The position numbers were made by a program, and so were the translations under genes. This document shows positions 7,789 to 16,079 of a DNA stretch of 64,000 bases, in pieces; the first letter of the stretch is position 1, and every line of letters starts with the position of its first letter. This stretch comes from Lachnospiraceae bacterium (GTDB lineage Bacteria; Bacillota_A; Clostridia; Lachnospirales; Lachnospiraceae), in assembly GCA_017522685.1 (NCBI GenBank), contig JAFWYN010000018.1:1-64000 (forward strand), written 5' to 3'. Under the pieces are notes generated by a model. That model was not told the DNA's origin. It was given only the letters and a program-made list of their open reading frames with translations, and did no database searches.

Positions 7789-8586
7789 CTACTGTGAAAT
7801 AATGGCTTTCTTGGGGCATTTCTCCACACATGCTCCACAGGAAGTACACTTTTCATAATCAATTACAGCATGGAAATTCTCCACCTTTATGGCACCTGCC
7901 GCACAATTCTTAACACATATTCCGCAACCGATACAGGCCACACTGCATGCCTTCATGGCTACAGGACCTTTGTCCGTAGAACTGCAAGCCACCATGGTCG
8001 TGGCCTTCTTCGGTACCAGGGAAATGATACCCTTCGGGCAGATGGCTACACATTTACCACAGGCTTTACATGCGGACTTATCCACCACAGCCACCCCGTT
8101 TACAATATGAATGGCATCAAAAGGACATACCTTCACACAGGTACCATATCCCAAGCATCCGCTGTTGCAGGCTTTGGGTCCTCCGTTGGGTACAAAGCTC
8201 ATCATACGGCAATCCTCTGCACCCACATAATCATAGTCCACCTTAGCCTTCTCGCAGTCACCCTGGCAATGTACATAGGCTACCATGGGTTCTGCACTTT
8301 CTGCTGTCACACCCATGATTTCCGCGATTTTGTCGCCCACTTCTTCACCGCCTACAGGACAGGCATTCACTGCCGCCTCGCCTTTTGCAATAGCCGCAGC
8401 CAAACCGGAACAACCTGCAAAACCGCAACCGCCGCAATTATTACCCGGAAGTGTTGCTAAAACAGCCTCTTCCTTAGGGTCAACCTCTACTTTAAATTTG
8501 ATTCCGGCAATCCCCAGAAACAATCCGATAAACAATCCGATGGCACCAACAATCAGTGCCGCTGTTAAAATCCCTTGTATTGACAT
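7789..8586 (-). CDS. rnfB: Rnf complex subunit B (iron-sulfur)
   Basis: Membrane-anchored iron-sulfur subunit of the Rnf ferredoxin:NAD+ oxidoreductase, which couples ferredoxin oxidation to Na+ or H+ export. 265 residues. N-terminal anchor ILTAALIVGAIGLFIGLFLGI, then the RnfB cluster motif C51-GG-C54-GFAG-C59 with C76. Further Cys motifs follow: CNSGCLGYGTCVKVCP, CKACGKCVAICP, CIGCGICVKNC and CTSCGACVEKCP, enough for several 4Fe-4S clusters that pass electrons from ferredoxin. Last rnf gene in the order C-D-G-E-A-B; 12 bases after rnfA. Confidence 0.97.
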   Translation of the reverse strand: MSIQGILTAALIVGAIGLFIGLFLGIAGIKFKVEVDPKEEAVLATLPGNNCGGCGFAGCSGLAAAIAKGEAAVNACPVGGEEVGDKIAEIMGVTAESAEPMVAYVHCQGDCEKAKVDYDYVGAEDCRMMSFVPNGGPKACNSGCLGYGTCVKVCPFDAIHIVNGVAVVDKSACKACGKCVAICPKGIISLVPKKATTMVACSSTDKGPVAMKACSVACIGCGICVKNCAAGAIKVENFHAVIDYEKCTSCGACVEKCPKKAIISQ

Positions 8587-8598
8587 CTTACGCCCTCC

Positions 8599-9183
8599 TT
8601 ATAACAAGCCTGAAAATCCACAGAATGCAATAGCCATAAGTCCGGCCGTCAAAAGCACTGTGGGCATTCCCTTAAAGGGCTCCGGAATATCATTGTACTC
8701 CAGTTTCTCACGAATACCTGCCAAAATAATGATAGCTATGGTGAAACCTACGGAGGTTGCAAAACCATTTACAATTCCTTTTACAATACCGTATTCTTTT
8801 TGCACATTCACCAATGCCACTCCCAATACCGCACAGTTGGTGGTAATCAGCGGCAGGTATACACCTAAGGATTCGTACAGAGAGGGAATGACCTTACGCA
8901 AAAACATTTCCACAAACTGTACCAACGCTGCGATAACCAGAATAAAGCATATGGTTTGCAAATACTCTATCCCCAACGGCACCAGGATAAACTTATACAT
9001 CAGTCCTGCTACCGCACTGGCTAATGTAATTACGAAAATAACTGCCGCACCCATGCCGGCCGCCGTATTTGTCTTTTTAGATACACCTAAGAAAGGGCAC
9101 AATCCTAAAAACTGGCTTAATACTACATTGCTTACCAAAGAAGAACTGATCAGCAGTATTAACAAATCTTTCATTTCATTCAT
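8599..9183 (-). CDS. rnfA: Rnf complex subunit A (membrane)
   Basis: Integral membrane subunit of Rnf, 194 residues with about six membrane helices, homologous to RnfE and NqrE/NqrD. The conserved opening SNVVLSQFLGLCPFLGVSKK carries the Cys that, with the matching Cys of RnfE, holds an iron-sulfur cluster inside the membrane in Rnf/Nqr structures. The motif LPLITTNCAVLGVAL repeats the pattern. Three bases separate it from rnfE, so translational coupling is likely. Confidence 0.97.
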   Translation of the reverse strand: MNEMKDLLILLISSSLVSNVVLSQFLGLCPFLGVSKKTNTAAGMGAAVIFVITLASAVAGLMYKFILVPLGIEYLQTICFILVIAALVQFVEMFLRKVIPSLYESLGVYLPLITTNCAVLGVALVNVQKEYGIVKGIVNGFATSVGFTIAIIILAGIREKLEYNDIPEPFKGMPTVLLTAGLMAIAFCGFSGLL

Positions 9184-9186
9184 GCC

Positions 9187-9909
9187 TTAGTCCTCCTTTC
9201 TTTCTTCTGCATTTGCATCATAAAATCTTTCTGCACAGCCTTTTTCACCACAGTTCAAACAGTCATGGCTGCAACCGGAACCGATTTTGGAAGTATCCTT
9301 TCCCTTCTTAGCTCCTTTGATCTTCAGATAATTCTGTATCGCAGTCAGTGCCGCCAATACAAAGAAGGCTCCCGGTGCCAATACAAAGATACCAATCGGT
9401 GTAAAGGAATCCGGCATCACCTGCATATCAAATACTTTACCGGTACCCAAAAGCTCACGCACTGCGCCGATACAGGTCAGTGCTACTGAAAATCCAAGTC
9501 CCATACCAATACCATCAAAGAGGGACGGAATAGGCGGATTAGAATAGGCATAGCTTTCCGCACGACCTAAAATAATACAGTTTACTACAATAAGGGGAAT
9601 ATATACTCCCAACGCATCGTTTAAGGATGGCAGATATGCCTGTAACAGCAACTGCACAACGGTTACAAAAGATGCAATAATCACGATAAAGGCCGGTATA
9701 CGTACCTTGGCCGGAATCACCTTACGAAGCAGGGAGATAATCAGATTACTAAGCGCTAATACTACCGCCGTGGTAAGCCCCATTCCCAAACCATTGATTG
9801 CGGAAGTGGTAACTGCCAACGTAGGACACATACCCAGCATCAGTACAAAGGTGGGGTTTTCTTTCAGCAAACCATTGTATAAACGTTCACCCGCAGAATT
9901 CTTTGTCAT
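9187..9909 (-). CDS. rnfE: Rnf complex subunit E with Cys-rich tail
   Basis: Integral membrane subunit, paralogue of RnfA, 240 residues. Conserved segments: NPTFVLMLGMCPTLAVTTSAINGLGMG near 18-44 and IPLIVVNCIILGRAE near 110-124, each with a Cys that matches the intramembrane cluster ligands of the family. About six helices end near residue 195. Beyond them is a soluble tail (about 205-240) with GCSHDCLNCGEKGCAE, four Cys and one His, which could bind Zn or a cluster on the cytoplasmic side. That tail is longer than I expect for RnfE. One base separates it from rnfG. Confidence 0.96.
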   Translation of the reverse strand: MTKNSAGERLYNGLLKENPTFVLMLGMCPTLAVTTSAINGLGMGLTTAVVLALSNLIISLLRKVIPAKVRIPAFIVIIASFVTVVQLLLQAYLPSLNDALGVYIPLIVVNCIILGRAESYAYSNPPIPSLFDGIGMGLGFSVALTCIGAVRELLGTGKVFDMQVMPDSFTPIGIFVLAPGAFFVLAALTAIQNYLKIKGAKKGKDTSKIGSGCSHDCLNCGEKGCAERFYDANAEERKED

Positions 9910-9910
9910 A

Positions 9911-10528
9911 TCAGTTACCTCCCTTCATAATATCTTCGGTAACCACACGAACCCCGCCGTTTACAGCATCTACAACGGCCTCTGTGGTAATGGTAGCACC
10001 GCTGATGGCATCAATTTCACTATCCTTGGTACTGCCTGTCTTAGTGTAAGTAAATACGGTTGCCGATACATTTTCAAACTGCGGCACCAATACACTTTGT
10101 GCATTCATACCAAGTCCCGGAGTTTCGGAAATGGTCAGAATGGAAATACCGTTTAACACACCCTCATTCGTAATACCGGTATAAAGGGTAATATTGCCGC
10201 CGTAACCTTCGGAGCTGGATGCTTCCACTACATATCCCAATTGATTGCCGCTGTTATCCAAAGCCACAAATACGGTGCCAATCGTCACACCCTCTTCTTT
10301 CAATTCTCCGGCCAGTAATGCTGAAGGTTCATAGGTCAATACCTCAAAGCTTTCAGCCTGTGCAAAAACAGCTTTACATGCTTTCTGAACTGCCTTTTCC
10401 TGCTGGATACGGATGGGCTCCTTGGTCAATTGATATACAAAGCCCAGTACCAGTCCGGAAATCAATGTAATCACCAATAAGACAAATGTATCTTTCAGCA
10501 TATTCTTCATATCATTATTTTTTGACAT
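9911..10528 (-). CDS. rnfG: Rnf complex subunit G (covalent FMN)
   Basis: Flavoprotein subunit with one N-terminal membrane helix (TFVLLVITLISGLVLGFVYQL) and an exported FMN-binding domain, 205 residues. The ATG at 10528 is chosen for AAGGAGGT nine bases upstream; an in-frame ATG seven codons earlier lacks a site. The FMN attachment motif is SGATITTEAV near 175-184; FMN is joined by a phosphoester to the threonine of S-G-A-T-x-T in characterised homologues. Its start overlaps the rnfD end by 14 bases. Confidence 0.96.
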   Translation of the reverse strand: MSKNNDMKNMLKDTFVLLVITLISGLVLGFVYQLTKEPIRIQQEKAVQKACKAVFAQAESFEVLTYEPSALLAGELKEEGVTIGTVFVALDNSGNQLGYVVEASSSEGYGGNITLYTGITNEGVLNGISILTISETPGLGMNAQSVLVPQFENVSATVFTYTKTGSTKDSEIDAISGATITTEAVVDAVNGGVRVVTEDIMKGGN

Positions 10529-11453
10529 AGCACTTACCTCCTTTTCCAAAGGCTGTAGGCATGGTCATTTTTTCAATCAGAGGTGTTACCAGATTGCCTA
10601 AGATAATGGCATAAGAAACACCTTCTGCACTTGGTCCGAAAATACGGAATATGCCCGTCATGATTCCAAGGAAAATACCAAACACGTACTGTCCCTTGAT
10701 AGTAATAGGCCTTGTCACATAATCCGTAGCCATAAAGAAGGCACCCAGCATCAAACCGCCGCCGGCAAGCTGTGCTGACAGATATTGTAAATCAAAGCCG
10801 TGTCCCCCAAATAGCAGGACAAATACCGCAAAACTGACTATGTAGCTTCCTGGAATTCTTAAATCTATAATACCTAATAAAATCAGGAAACAGGCACCTA
10901 TAATAATCGCTATCATGGAGGTTTCTCCGATAGTACCTGCTACATTACCGACAATCATATCCGTAACATTCACCGTTTCTCCTGCCTTTAACATAGCAAG
11001 CGGAGTTGCACCGCTGTATGCATCGCAATTGAAATCCGTCATAATCGCCGGGAAAGAAATCAACAGAAAACATCTGGCAGCCAAAGCCGGATTCATGAAA
11101 TTCTGTCCTAAACCACCAAACAACATTTTCACTACGATAATAGCAAATATGCCGCCCAGCACTGCCACCCACCAGGGTGCATTTACCGGAAGATTCATAC
11201 CTAATAACATACCGGTTACCACAGCCGACAAATCCGTCACCGTGGTCTTCTTTACTAATAATCCATATAAAAACTCTGCTCCGACCGTGGATGCTACACT
11301 CACGCCCAAGAGAATCGCAGCTTTCACGCCAAAATTATAAATACCAAATCCGGCTGCCGGAAGAAGTGCCAGTACCACTGCAGCCATGATTCCATGGGTG
11401 GTTACTTTCGAGCGTATATGGGGATTGGATGATACCTTCAAACGTTCACTCAC
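10515..11453 (-). CDS. rnfD: Rnf complex subunit D (membrane, covalent FMN)
   Basis: Membrane subunit with about nine helices, 312 residues, related to NqrB. SNPHIRSKVTTHGIM opens the protein as in other RnfD. The FMN site is SGATPLAML (about 162-170), with the flavin joined to the Thr in studied homologues. FMATDYVTRPIT and later glycine-rich helices (FGPSAEGVSYAIILGNL) are family signatures. Its 3' end overlaps the rnfG start by 14 bases, and it follows rnfC by 12. Confidence 0.97.
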   Translation of the reverse strand: MSERLKVSSNPHIRSKVTTHGIMAAVVLALLPAAGFGIYNFGVKAAILLGVSVASTVGAEFLYGLLVKKTTVTDLSAVVTGMLLGMNLPVNAPWWVAVLGGIFAIIVVKMLFGGLGQNFMNPALAARCFLLISFPAIMTDFNCDAYSGATPLAMLKAGETVNVTDMIVGNVAGTIGETSMIAIIIGACFLILLGIIDLRIPGSYIVSFAVFVLLFGGHGFDLQYLSAQLAGGGLMLGAFFMATDYVTRPITIKGQYVFGIFLGIMTGIFRIFGPSAEGVSYAIILGNLVTPLIEKMTMPTAFGKGGKCYVKK

Positions 11454-11465
11454 TTTCCGTTCCTC

Positions 11466-12785
11466 CTATTTCTTCTTTTTCGCAAGCTGAATCTTGCGCA
11501 TGGATTTAATCTGTTGGGTCAAAGGACGCTTCGCCGGGCAGATAAAGCTGCAACAACCGCATTCACAGCATTCCATACCATTGCCCTTTAGGAATCCCTC
11601 TTCATCAAAATGCTCTGCACAGGTAGCCAGTTTGCTGGGAACCACACGGCCCGGACAAACCTCTACGCATCTGCCGCAGTTGATACAAGGGCCCGGTTCA
11701 CTGGCAGCCACCTCATCATAGGTCAGGGCAAGAAGCGCCGTGGAAGTCTTGGTGGTTGGTACATCCGTTCCAAACATGGCGAAGCCCATCATAGGTCCGC
11801 CACAAACAATCTTTTCTGGTTCCTCTTTGAAGCCACCGGCCTCTTCTATCAATTCACTATAGCTTGTACCGATACGTACACGGAAATTCTGCGGTTCACT
11901 AATAGCATCTCCCGTAACGGTTACAATACGCTCAATCAAAGGTCTGCCTTCCGTAACCGCACGATATACTGCCACGATAGTATCCACATTGTTTACCACA
12001 CAACCTGCATCCGCAGGGAGCATGGTGGAATTAATCTGTCTGCCGGTGGTGGCGTAAATCAAAGTACGCTCTGCCCCCTGAGGATATTTGGTCTTTAAGG
12101 CCTTCACCGTAATCCTGGGTTCTCCCACAACCAATTCCTTCAATTTCTTAATGCAATCCGGCTTATTATCTTCTACAGCCAATATACCATGCGCATTCTT
12201 AAACAAGCTTAAAATAATCTTAAGTCCGCCTACCACCTTTTCGGGTTCTTCCAACATACGCCGATAGTCAGAAGTCAGATAGGGCTCGCATTCTGCACAA
12301 TTGGCAATCACATAATCTATTTTTTCAGGTTCCTTGGGAGATAACTTAATAAAGGTAGGGAAGCCTGCACCACCCATACCTACGATACCTGCTTCTTTCA
12401 CCACATTTATAATATCCTCAGCAGTCATCTGCTCTAACGGCTTTACCGACAGCATTTCTTTCATCTCTTCATACTGTCCGTCATCTTCTATCACTATACT
12501 CATCACATTATCACCGGTCACTACTCTACGAGGTTCAATCGCCTTTACCGTACCGGAAACGGAAGCATATATAGGTGCTGACACAAATCCGCTCGCTTCT
12601 GCAATCTTCTGCCCCACCAAAACCCGGTCACCCTTGGCTACTACGGCAGAGGCCGGTGCACCGATATGCTGAGATAATGGATAGACCAAATCCCCCTTTG
12701 GAAATATGGTTCTGATAGGCTTGTCCTTTGACAAATCTTTTCCATCATAAGGGTGTATACCACCCAAAAAGGTTAATTTTGCCAT
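11466..12785 (-). CDS. rnfC: Rnf complex subunit C (NADH/FMN, iron-sulfur)
   Basis: Cytosolic subunit that reduces NAD+, 439 residues if read from the ATG at 12785 (AAAGGA 12 bases upstream); an ATG four codons earlier directly abuts that site. LTFLGGIHPYDGK opens the protein as usual. The Rossmann-type region has GMGGAGFPTFIK (Gly-rich FMN/NADH loop, near 135), and IANCAECEPYLTSDYR is the conserved flavin-binding stretch. Two 4Fe-4S motifs lie near the end: CINCGRCVEVCPGRVVP and CCECGCCSFICPAKRP. First gene of the operon, with a palindrome in its divergent upstream region. Confidence 0.97.
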   Translation of the reverse strand: MAKLTFLGGIHPYDGKDLSKDKPIRTIFPKGDLVYPLSQHIGAPASAVVAKGDRVLVGQKIAEASGFVSAPIYASVSGTVKAIEPRRVVTGDNVMSIVIEDDGQYEEMKEMLSVKPLEQMTAEDIINVVKEAGIVGMGGAGFPTFIKLSPKEPEKIDYVIANCAECEPYLTSDYRRMLEEPEKVVGGLKIILSLFKNAHGILAVEDNKPDCIKKLKELVVGEPRITVKALKTKYPQGAERTLIYATTGRQINSTMLPADAGCVVNNVDTIVAVYRAVTEGRPLIERIVTVTGDAISEPQNFRVRIGTSYSELIEEAGGFKEEPEKIVCGGPMMGFAMFGTDVPTTKTSTALLALTYDEVAASEPGPCINCGRCVEVCPGRVVPSKLATCAEHFDEEGFLKGNGMECCECGCCSFICPAKRPLTQQIKSMRKIQLAKKKK

Positions 12786-12870
12786 AAATCTGTCCATTCC
12801 TTTCTATTTTCATTGAGCATTTTCATCAAAAAATACAGTCAACTATCGTTCATATTAAATATACTATTTT

Positions 12871-12902
12871 TTTTTAGAAAATACTACAGTATTTTCTAAA
12901 AA
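12871..12902. promoter_or_regulatory. 32-bp palindrome between rnfC and exonuclease gene, possible operator
   Basis: TTTTTAGAAAATACT (12871-12885) and AGTATTTTCTAAAAA (12888-12902) are a perfect 15-bp inverted repeat around AC. It sits in the 164-bp divergent region and would lie close to promoters in both directions (AT-rich -10-like TATAGT at 12911 for the plus gene). It lacks the GC stem of a terminator, so an operator is more likely. Confidence 0.5.
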
Positions 12903-12949
12903 TGTGTTAATATAGTAATAAGAATCTTTATAAGGAGAATTGGACACAA

Positions 12950-14053
12950 ATGAAAGAGAATTATACACTTCTTGAGAACTTTGAACTGGACTATCCATTG
13001 GAAAAAATGGTTCCTTTGGATAAAGCATTGTTTTTCGATATAGAGACCACCGGTTTTACGGCACGCTCTTCCTATTTATACTTAATTGGTTGTGCCTTTT
13101 ACTCCGGCGGCAACTGGTATATCCGCCAATGGTTTGCAGAGAATTATGATGATGAAACAGCTATTATCAATGCCTTTTTTACCTTTGCACTGGATTATCA
13201 GTACCTGATTCATTTTAACGGTAACAACTTTGATTTACCCTTTGTTACCCAGAAATGTGAGCAGTTAGGTATTCCTTATACCTTTGATTATTTTGATGGT
13301 ATAGACTTATATCGCCGCATATCACCCTACCGTTATTTCCTGAAGCTACCTAATTGCAAGCAAAAAACTGTAGAACAATTCTTAGGTGTGGAACGTCAGG
13401 ATCCGTTCAATGGCGGGGAACTCATCGGGGTTTATCATGACTATGTACAGAATCCTACTGATTTTGCAGAAAAGTCCCTGCTTCTTCACAACGAAGACGA
13501 TATGAAGGGCATGCTGAAATGCCTTCCCATCCTGGCTTACTACGATTTATTCAATTCCCCTGTAAAAGCCAAAAAGGTACAGGCTACTACTTATCGTGAC
13601 ATTTCCGGCAATCGTCGTCAGGAATTGGTTATGACCATCTCCTTTGAAACACCTCTTCCTGTAGAAGTTTCTACAGCAGTGGGCAACTGTTATTTCAAAG
13701 GTATGGGCAATGAAGCGCAAATTCGTGTCCCCATTTACGAAGAAGAACTGAAATACTTCTATGCAAATTACAAGGATTACTACTATCTGCCGGCTGAAGA
13801 TGTGGCATTACATAAATCCGTAAGTACCTTTGTGGATCCGGAATACCGTATACCGGCTACTGCAAGTACCTGCTACTCTCGCAAATACTCCCAGTACTTA
13901 CCTCAGTGGAGCATTGTGGTTGAACCATTCTTCAAACGTGATTATAAGAGCAAGGAATTATTCTTTGAATTAACAGAAGAAATCAAGAAAAACCGTAAGG
14001 CTTTCACAGATTATGCTAACCATATGTTGGCGGTATTAGCTGCAAGCTTCTAA
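12950..14053 (+). CDS. YprB-type 3'-5' exonuclease (RNase H-like)
   Basis: 367 residues; ATG at 12950 with AAGGAG about 12 bases upstream. Residues 20-200 are an RNase H-like DEDD exonuclease domain of the YprB family: D30 and E32 in FFDIETTG, D95 in HFNGNNFDLPF, and the acidic cluster NEDDMKGM at 181-188. The second half (about 205-367) is less conserved and has aromatic-rich stretches; it may bind nucleic acid. Likely role in DNA or RNA processing; the substrate is not known from sequence. Divergent from rnfC, and shares a bidirectional terminator with cheR. Confidence 0.85.
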   Translation: MKENYTLLENFELDYPLEKMVPLDKALFFDIETTGFTARSSYLYLIGCAFYSGGNWYIRQWFAENYDDETAIINAFFTFALDYQYLIHFNGNNFDLPFVTQKCEQLGIPYTFDYFDGIDLYRRISPYRYFLKLPNCKQKTVEQFLGVERQDPFNGGELIGVYHDYVQNPTDFAEKSLLLHNEDDMKGMLKCLPILAYYDLFNSPVKAKKVQATTYRDISGNRRQELVMTISFETPLPVEVSTAVGNCYFKGMGNEAQIRVPIYEEELKYFYANYKDYYYLPAEDVALHKSVSTFVDPEYRIPATASTCYSRKYSQYLPQWSIVVEPFFKRDYKSKELFFELTEEIKKNRKAFTDYANHMLAVLAASF

Positions 14054-14057
14054 AACC

Positions 14058-14092
14058 AAAAAACGAAACGGGCAAAGCCCGTTTCGTTTTTT
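14058..14092. terminator. Bidirectional terminator
   Basis: AAAAAACGAAACGGGC and GCCCGTTTCGTTTTTT form a perfect 16-bp stem around AAA. It serves the plus-strand exonuclease gene and the convergent cheR, whose stop codon overlaps the right edge. Confidence 0.93.
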
Positions 14093-14867
14093 ATACTCTC
14101 TCATAGAAGAAGGAGCTCTTTCTGTTATAGCCCATCTCCTTGTATTTCATAATCTGCTCTGTACTTCCGATGAAAAGTACTCCTTTGGATTTCAGGCTTC
14201 GCTGGAACTTCACAAATACCTCATCCTTTGCCTCTTCCGTAAAATAAATCAGTACATTACGGCAGACTATCATATGACAGTCTGTAATGTATGCATCCAT
14301 TAACAAATTGTGTTCTCTGAATTCGACTCTCTCCTTAATACTATCCGATATCTTGTAGGAAGGTCCCACCTGGGTAAAGAATCTCTTCTTTAAGTCTTCC
14401 GGCACATTTGCAATACTTTTTTCATTATACAATCCTACTTTTGCCTTTGCAATCACTTGCTTATCCAAGTCCGTAGCAATAATATGAATCTGATTCAGAG
14501 GGATATGTCTGGACAATGCCATTACCAGGGAATAGGGTTCATCTCCCGTAGAACAGGCAGCACTCCATATCTTCAAATTCTTCCCGAACTTCTGAATCAA
14601 TTCCGGTATCACCTGCTCATCCAAATACTTCCACTGGTCTATATTCCGATAAAACTCCGAAACATTAATGGTAATATAATTTACAAACTCCTCAAACAGC
14701 CGGCTGTCCACTCTTATGGCTTGAACATATTGATCATACCCTTTAATTGAATGCTTTGCTATCAGCGTATCAATTCGACGCTTCATCTGCTTTTCTTTAT
14801 AGGCGTTCAAATCGATGGTAGTCAATTTGTAGATTTCTTTCTTAAAGTATTCATAATCATACACCAT
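14091..14867 (-). CDS. CheR-type protein-glutamate methyltransferase
   Basis: SAM-dependent methyltransferase that esterifies glutamates of chemoreceptors, 258 residues from the ATG at 14867 behind AGGTGAT. The N-terminal helical domain (YFKKEIYKLTTIDLNAYKEKQMKRRI) is CheR_N. NVSEFYRN, the SAM-binding WSAACSTGDEPYSL, ATDLDKQVI, NLLMDAY and CRNVLIYFTEE are canonical CheR motifs. No chemotaxis genes adjoin it, so it may serve receptors encoded elsewhere. It lies 72 bases after rpsA on the same strand, with a weak hairpin between. Confidence 0.92.
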   Translation of the reverse strand: MVYDYEYFKKEIYKLTTIDLNAYKEKQMKRRIDTLIAKHSIKGYDQYVQAIRVDSRLFEEFVNYITINVSEFYRNIDQWKYLDEQVIPELIQKFGKNLKIWSAACSTGDEPYSLVMALSRHIPLNQIHIIATDLDKQVIAKAKVGLYNEKSIANVPEDLKKRFFTQVGPSYKISDSIKERVEFREHNLLMDAYITDCHMIVCRNVLIYFTEEAKDEVFVKFQRSLKSKGVLFIGSTEQIMKYKEMGYNRKSSFFYERV

Positions 14868-14895
14868 AATCATCACCTGTTTCCTTAGTAGAAAG

Positions 14896-14927
14896 ACAGA
14901 GCCAAACAATAACTTGTCCGGCTCTGT
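14896..14927 (-). terminator. Hairpin after rpsA, weak terminator
   Basis: ACAGAGCC and GGCTCTGT pair over a 16-base loop in the gap between rpsA and cheR. On the minus strand it is followed by CTTTCT, a poor T run, so read-through into cheR is likely. Confidence 0.4.
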
Positions 14928-14939
14928 ATAATTTACATA

Positions 14940-16079
14940 TTATTCAGCATCTTCTGAAGCAATCACAGCATCAATATCAACTGCAACTACATCTGCATCT
15001 TCCTCTACTGCTTCTTCAGCAGGTTCAGGAGCAAACATAGCCTTTACACTCAAAGAAATCTTCTTGTCTGCTTCGTTGAAATCTACAACCTTTGCAGTAA
15101 TCTCATCGCCTACCTTAAGTACATCAGCGGGCTTCTCTACATGATCCTTTGAAATCTGAGATACATGAAGCAATGCATCTACACCTGCTTCTAACTCAAT
15201 GAATGCACCGAAGTCAGTCATTCTTGCAACCACACCGGTTACTTCAGTACCAACTGCATACTTAGCTGCTGCATCCTTCCAAGGATTTGCATCATCAAAC
15301 TTTAAGGAAAGTGCAATCTTGCTACCGTTGATTTCCTTAATCAAAACGTTAACCTTATCGCCAACCTTAAATACTTTCTTAGGATGTTCTACTCTACCCC
15401 AAGACATTTCAGAAATGTGAAGTAATCCGTCAGCACCGCCTAAATCGATGAATGCACCAAAGTCGGTAACATTCTTTACAGTACCTTCTACTACATCGCC
15501 TTCTTTTATCTTCTCGAAAAGTTCCTTCTGAAGTTCAGCCTTCTGTGCAACGATAAGCTGCTTACGGTCACCGATGTATCTTCTTCTCTTAGGATTGTAC
15601 TCGCTTACAACGAATTCAATCTCAGTACCTGCATACTTGGTTAAATCCTTCTCATAAGAATCGGATACCAGACTTGCAGGAATGAAGATTCTTACTTCAT
15701 CCACAACAACGCTTAAACCGCCATCCAACACCTGTGATACGGTAGCCTTCAATACTTCCTTGTTATTGAAAGCATCTTCAATTCTCTTGTTTCCTCTGTC
15801 TGCTGCCAAACGCTTGTAGGTTAATGCAACCTGACCTTCTCCGTCATTTACCTTCAATACCTTTACTTCCATGGTATCGCCGACTTTTACTACAGTGGTA
15901 AGGTCAACATTTGCTTCGTTGGTGTATTCGTTTCTGGTAAGGATACCATCTGACTTGTAGCCGATGTTGAGCACGATTTCTTCAGGCTTAACATCGATAA
16001 CTGTACCTTCAACTACCTCTCCTGCATGTATAGTCTTTAATGATTCTTCAAGCATTTGTTCAAAAGTTAATTCTGACAT
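14940..16079 (-). CDS. rpsA: 30S ribosomal protein S1
   Basis: RNA-binding S1 protein, 379 residues from the ATG at 16079 behind GAGGAGG. Four S1 domains: about 16-86, 104-172, 189-257 (EGTVKNVTDFGAFIDLG.DGLLHISEMSWGRV) and 274-343 (TGVVARMTDFGAFIELEAGVDALLHVSQIS). An acidic tail rich in Glu/Asp/Val ends the protein. It is shorter than the six-domain proteobacterial S1 and typical of Gram-positives. Its start overlaps the ispH end by 20 bases in another frame, so translation is probably coupled. Confidence 0.95.
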   Translation of the reverse strand: MSELTFEQMLEESLKTIHAGEVVEGTVIDVKPEEIVLNIGYKSDGILTRNEYTNEANVDLTTVVKVGDTMEVKVLKVNDGEGQVALTYKRLAADRGNKRIEDAFNNKEVLKATVSQVLDGGLSVVVDEVRIFIPASLVSDSYEKDLTKYAGTEIEFVVSEYNPKRRRYIGDRKQLIVAQKAELQKELFEKIKEGDVVEGTVKNVTDFGAFIDLGGADGLLHISEMSWGRVEHPKKVFKVGDKVNVLIKEINGSKIALSLKFDDANPWKDAAAKYAVGTEVTGVVARMTDFGAFIELEAGVDALLHVSQISKDHVEKPADVLKVGDEITAKVVDFNEADKKISLSVKAMFAPEPAEEAVEEDADVVAVDIDAVIASEDAE

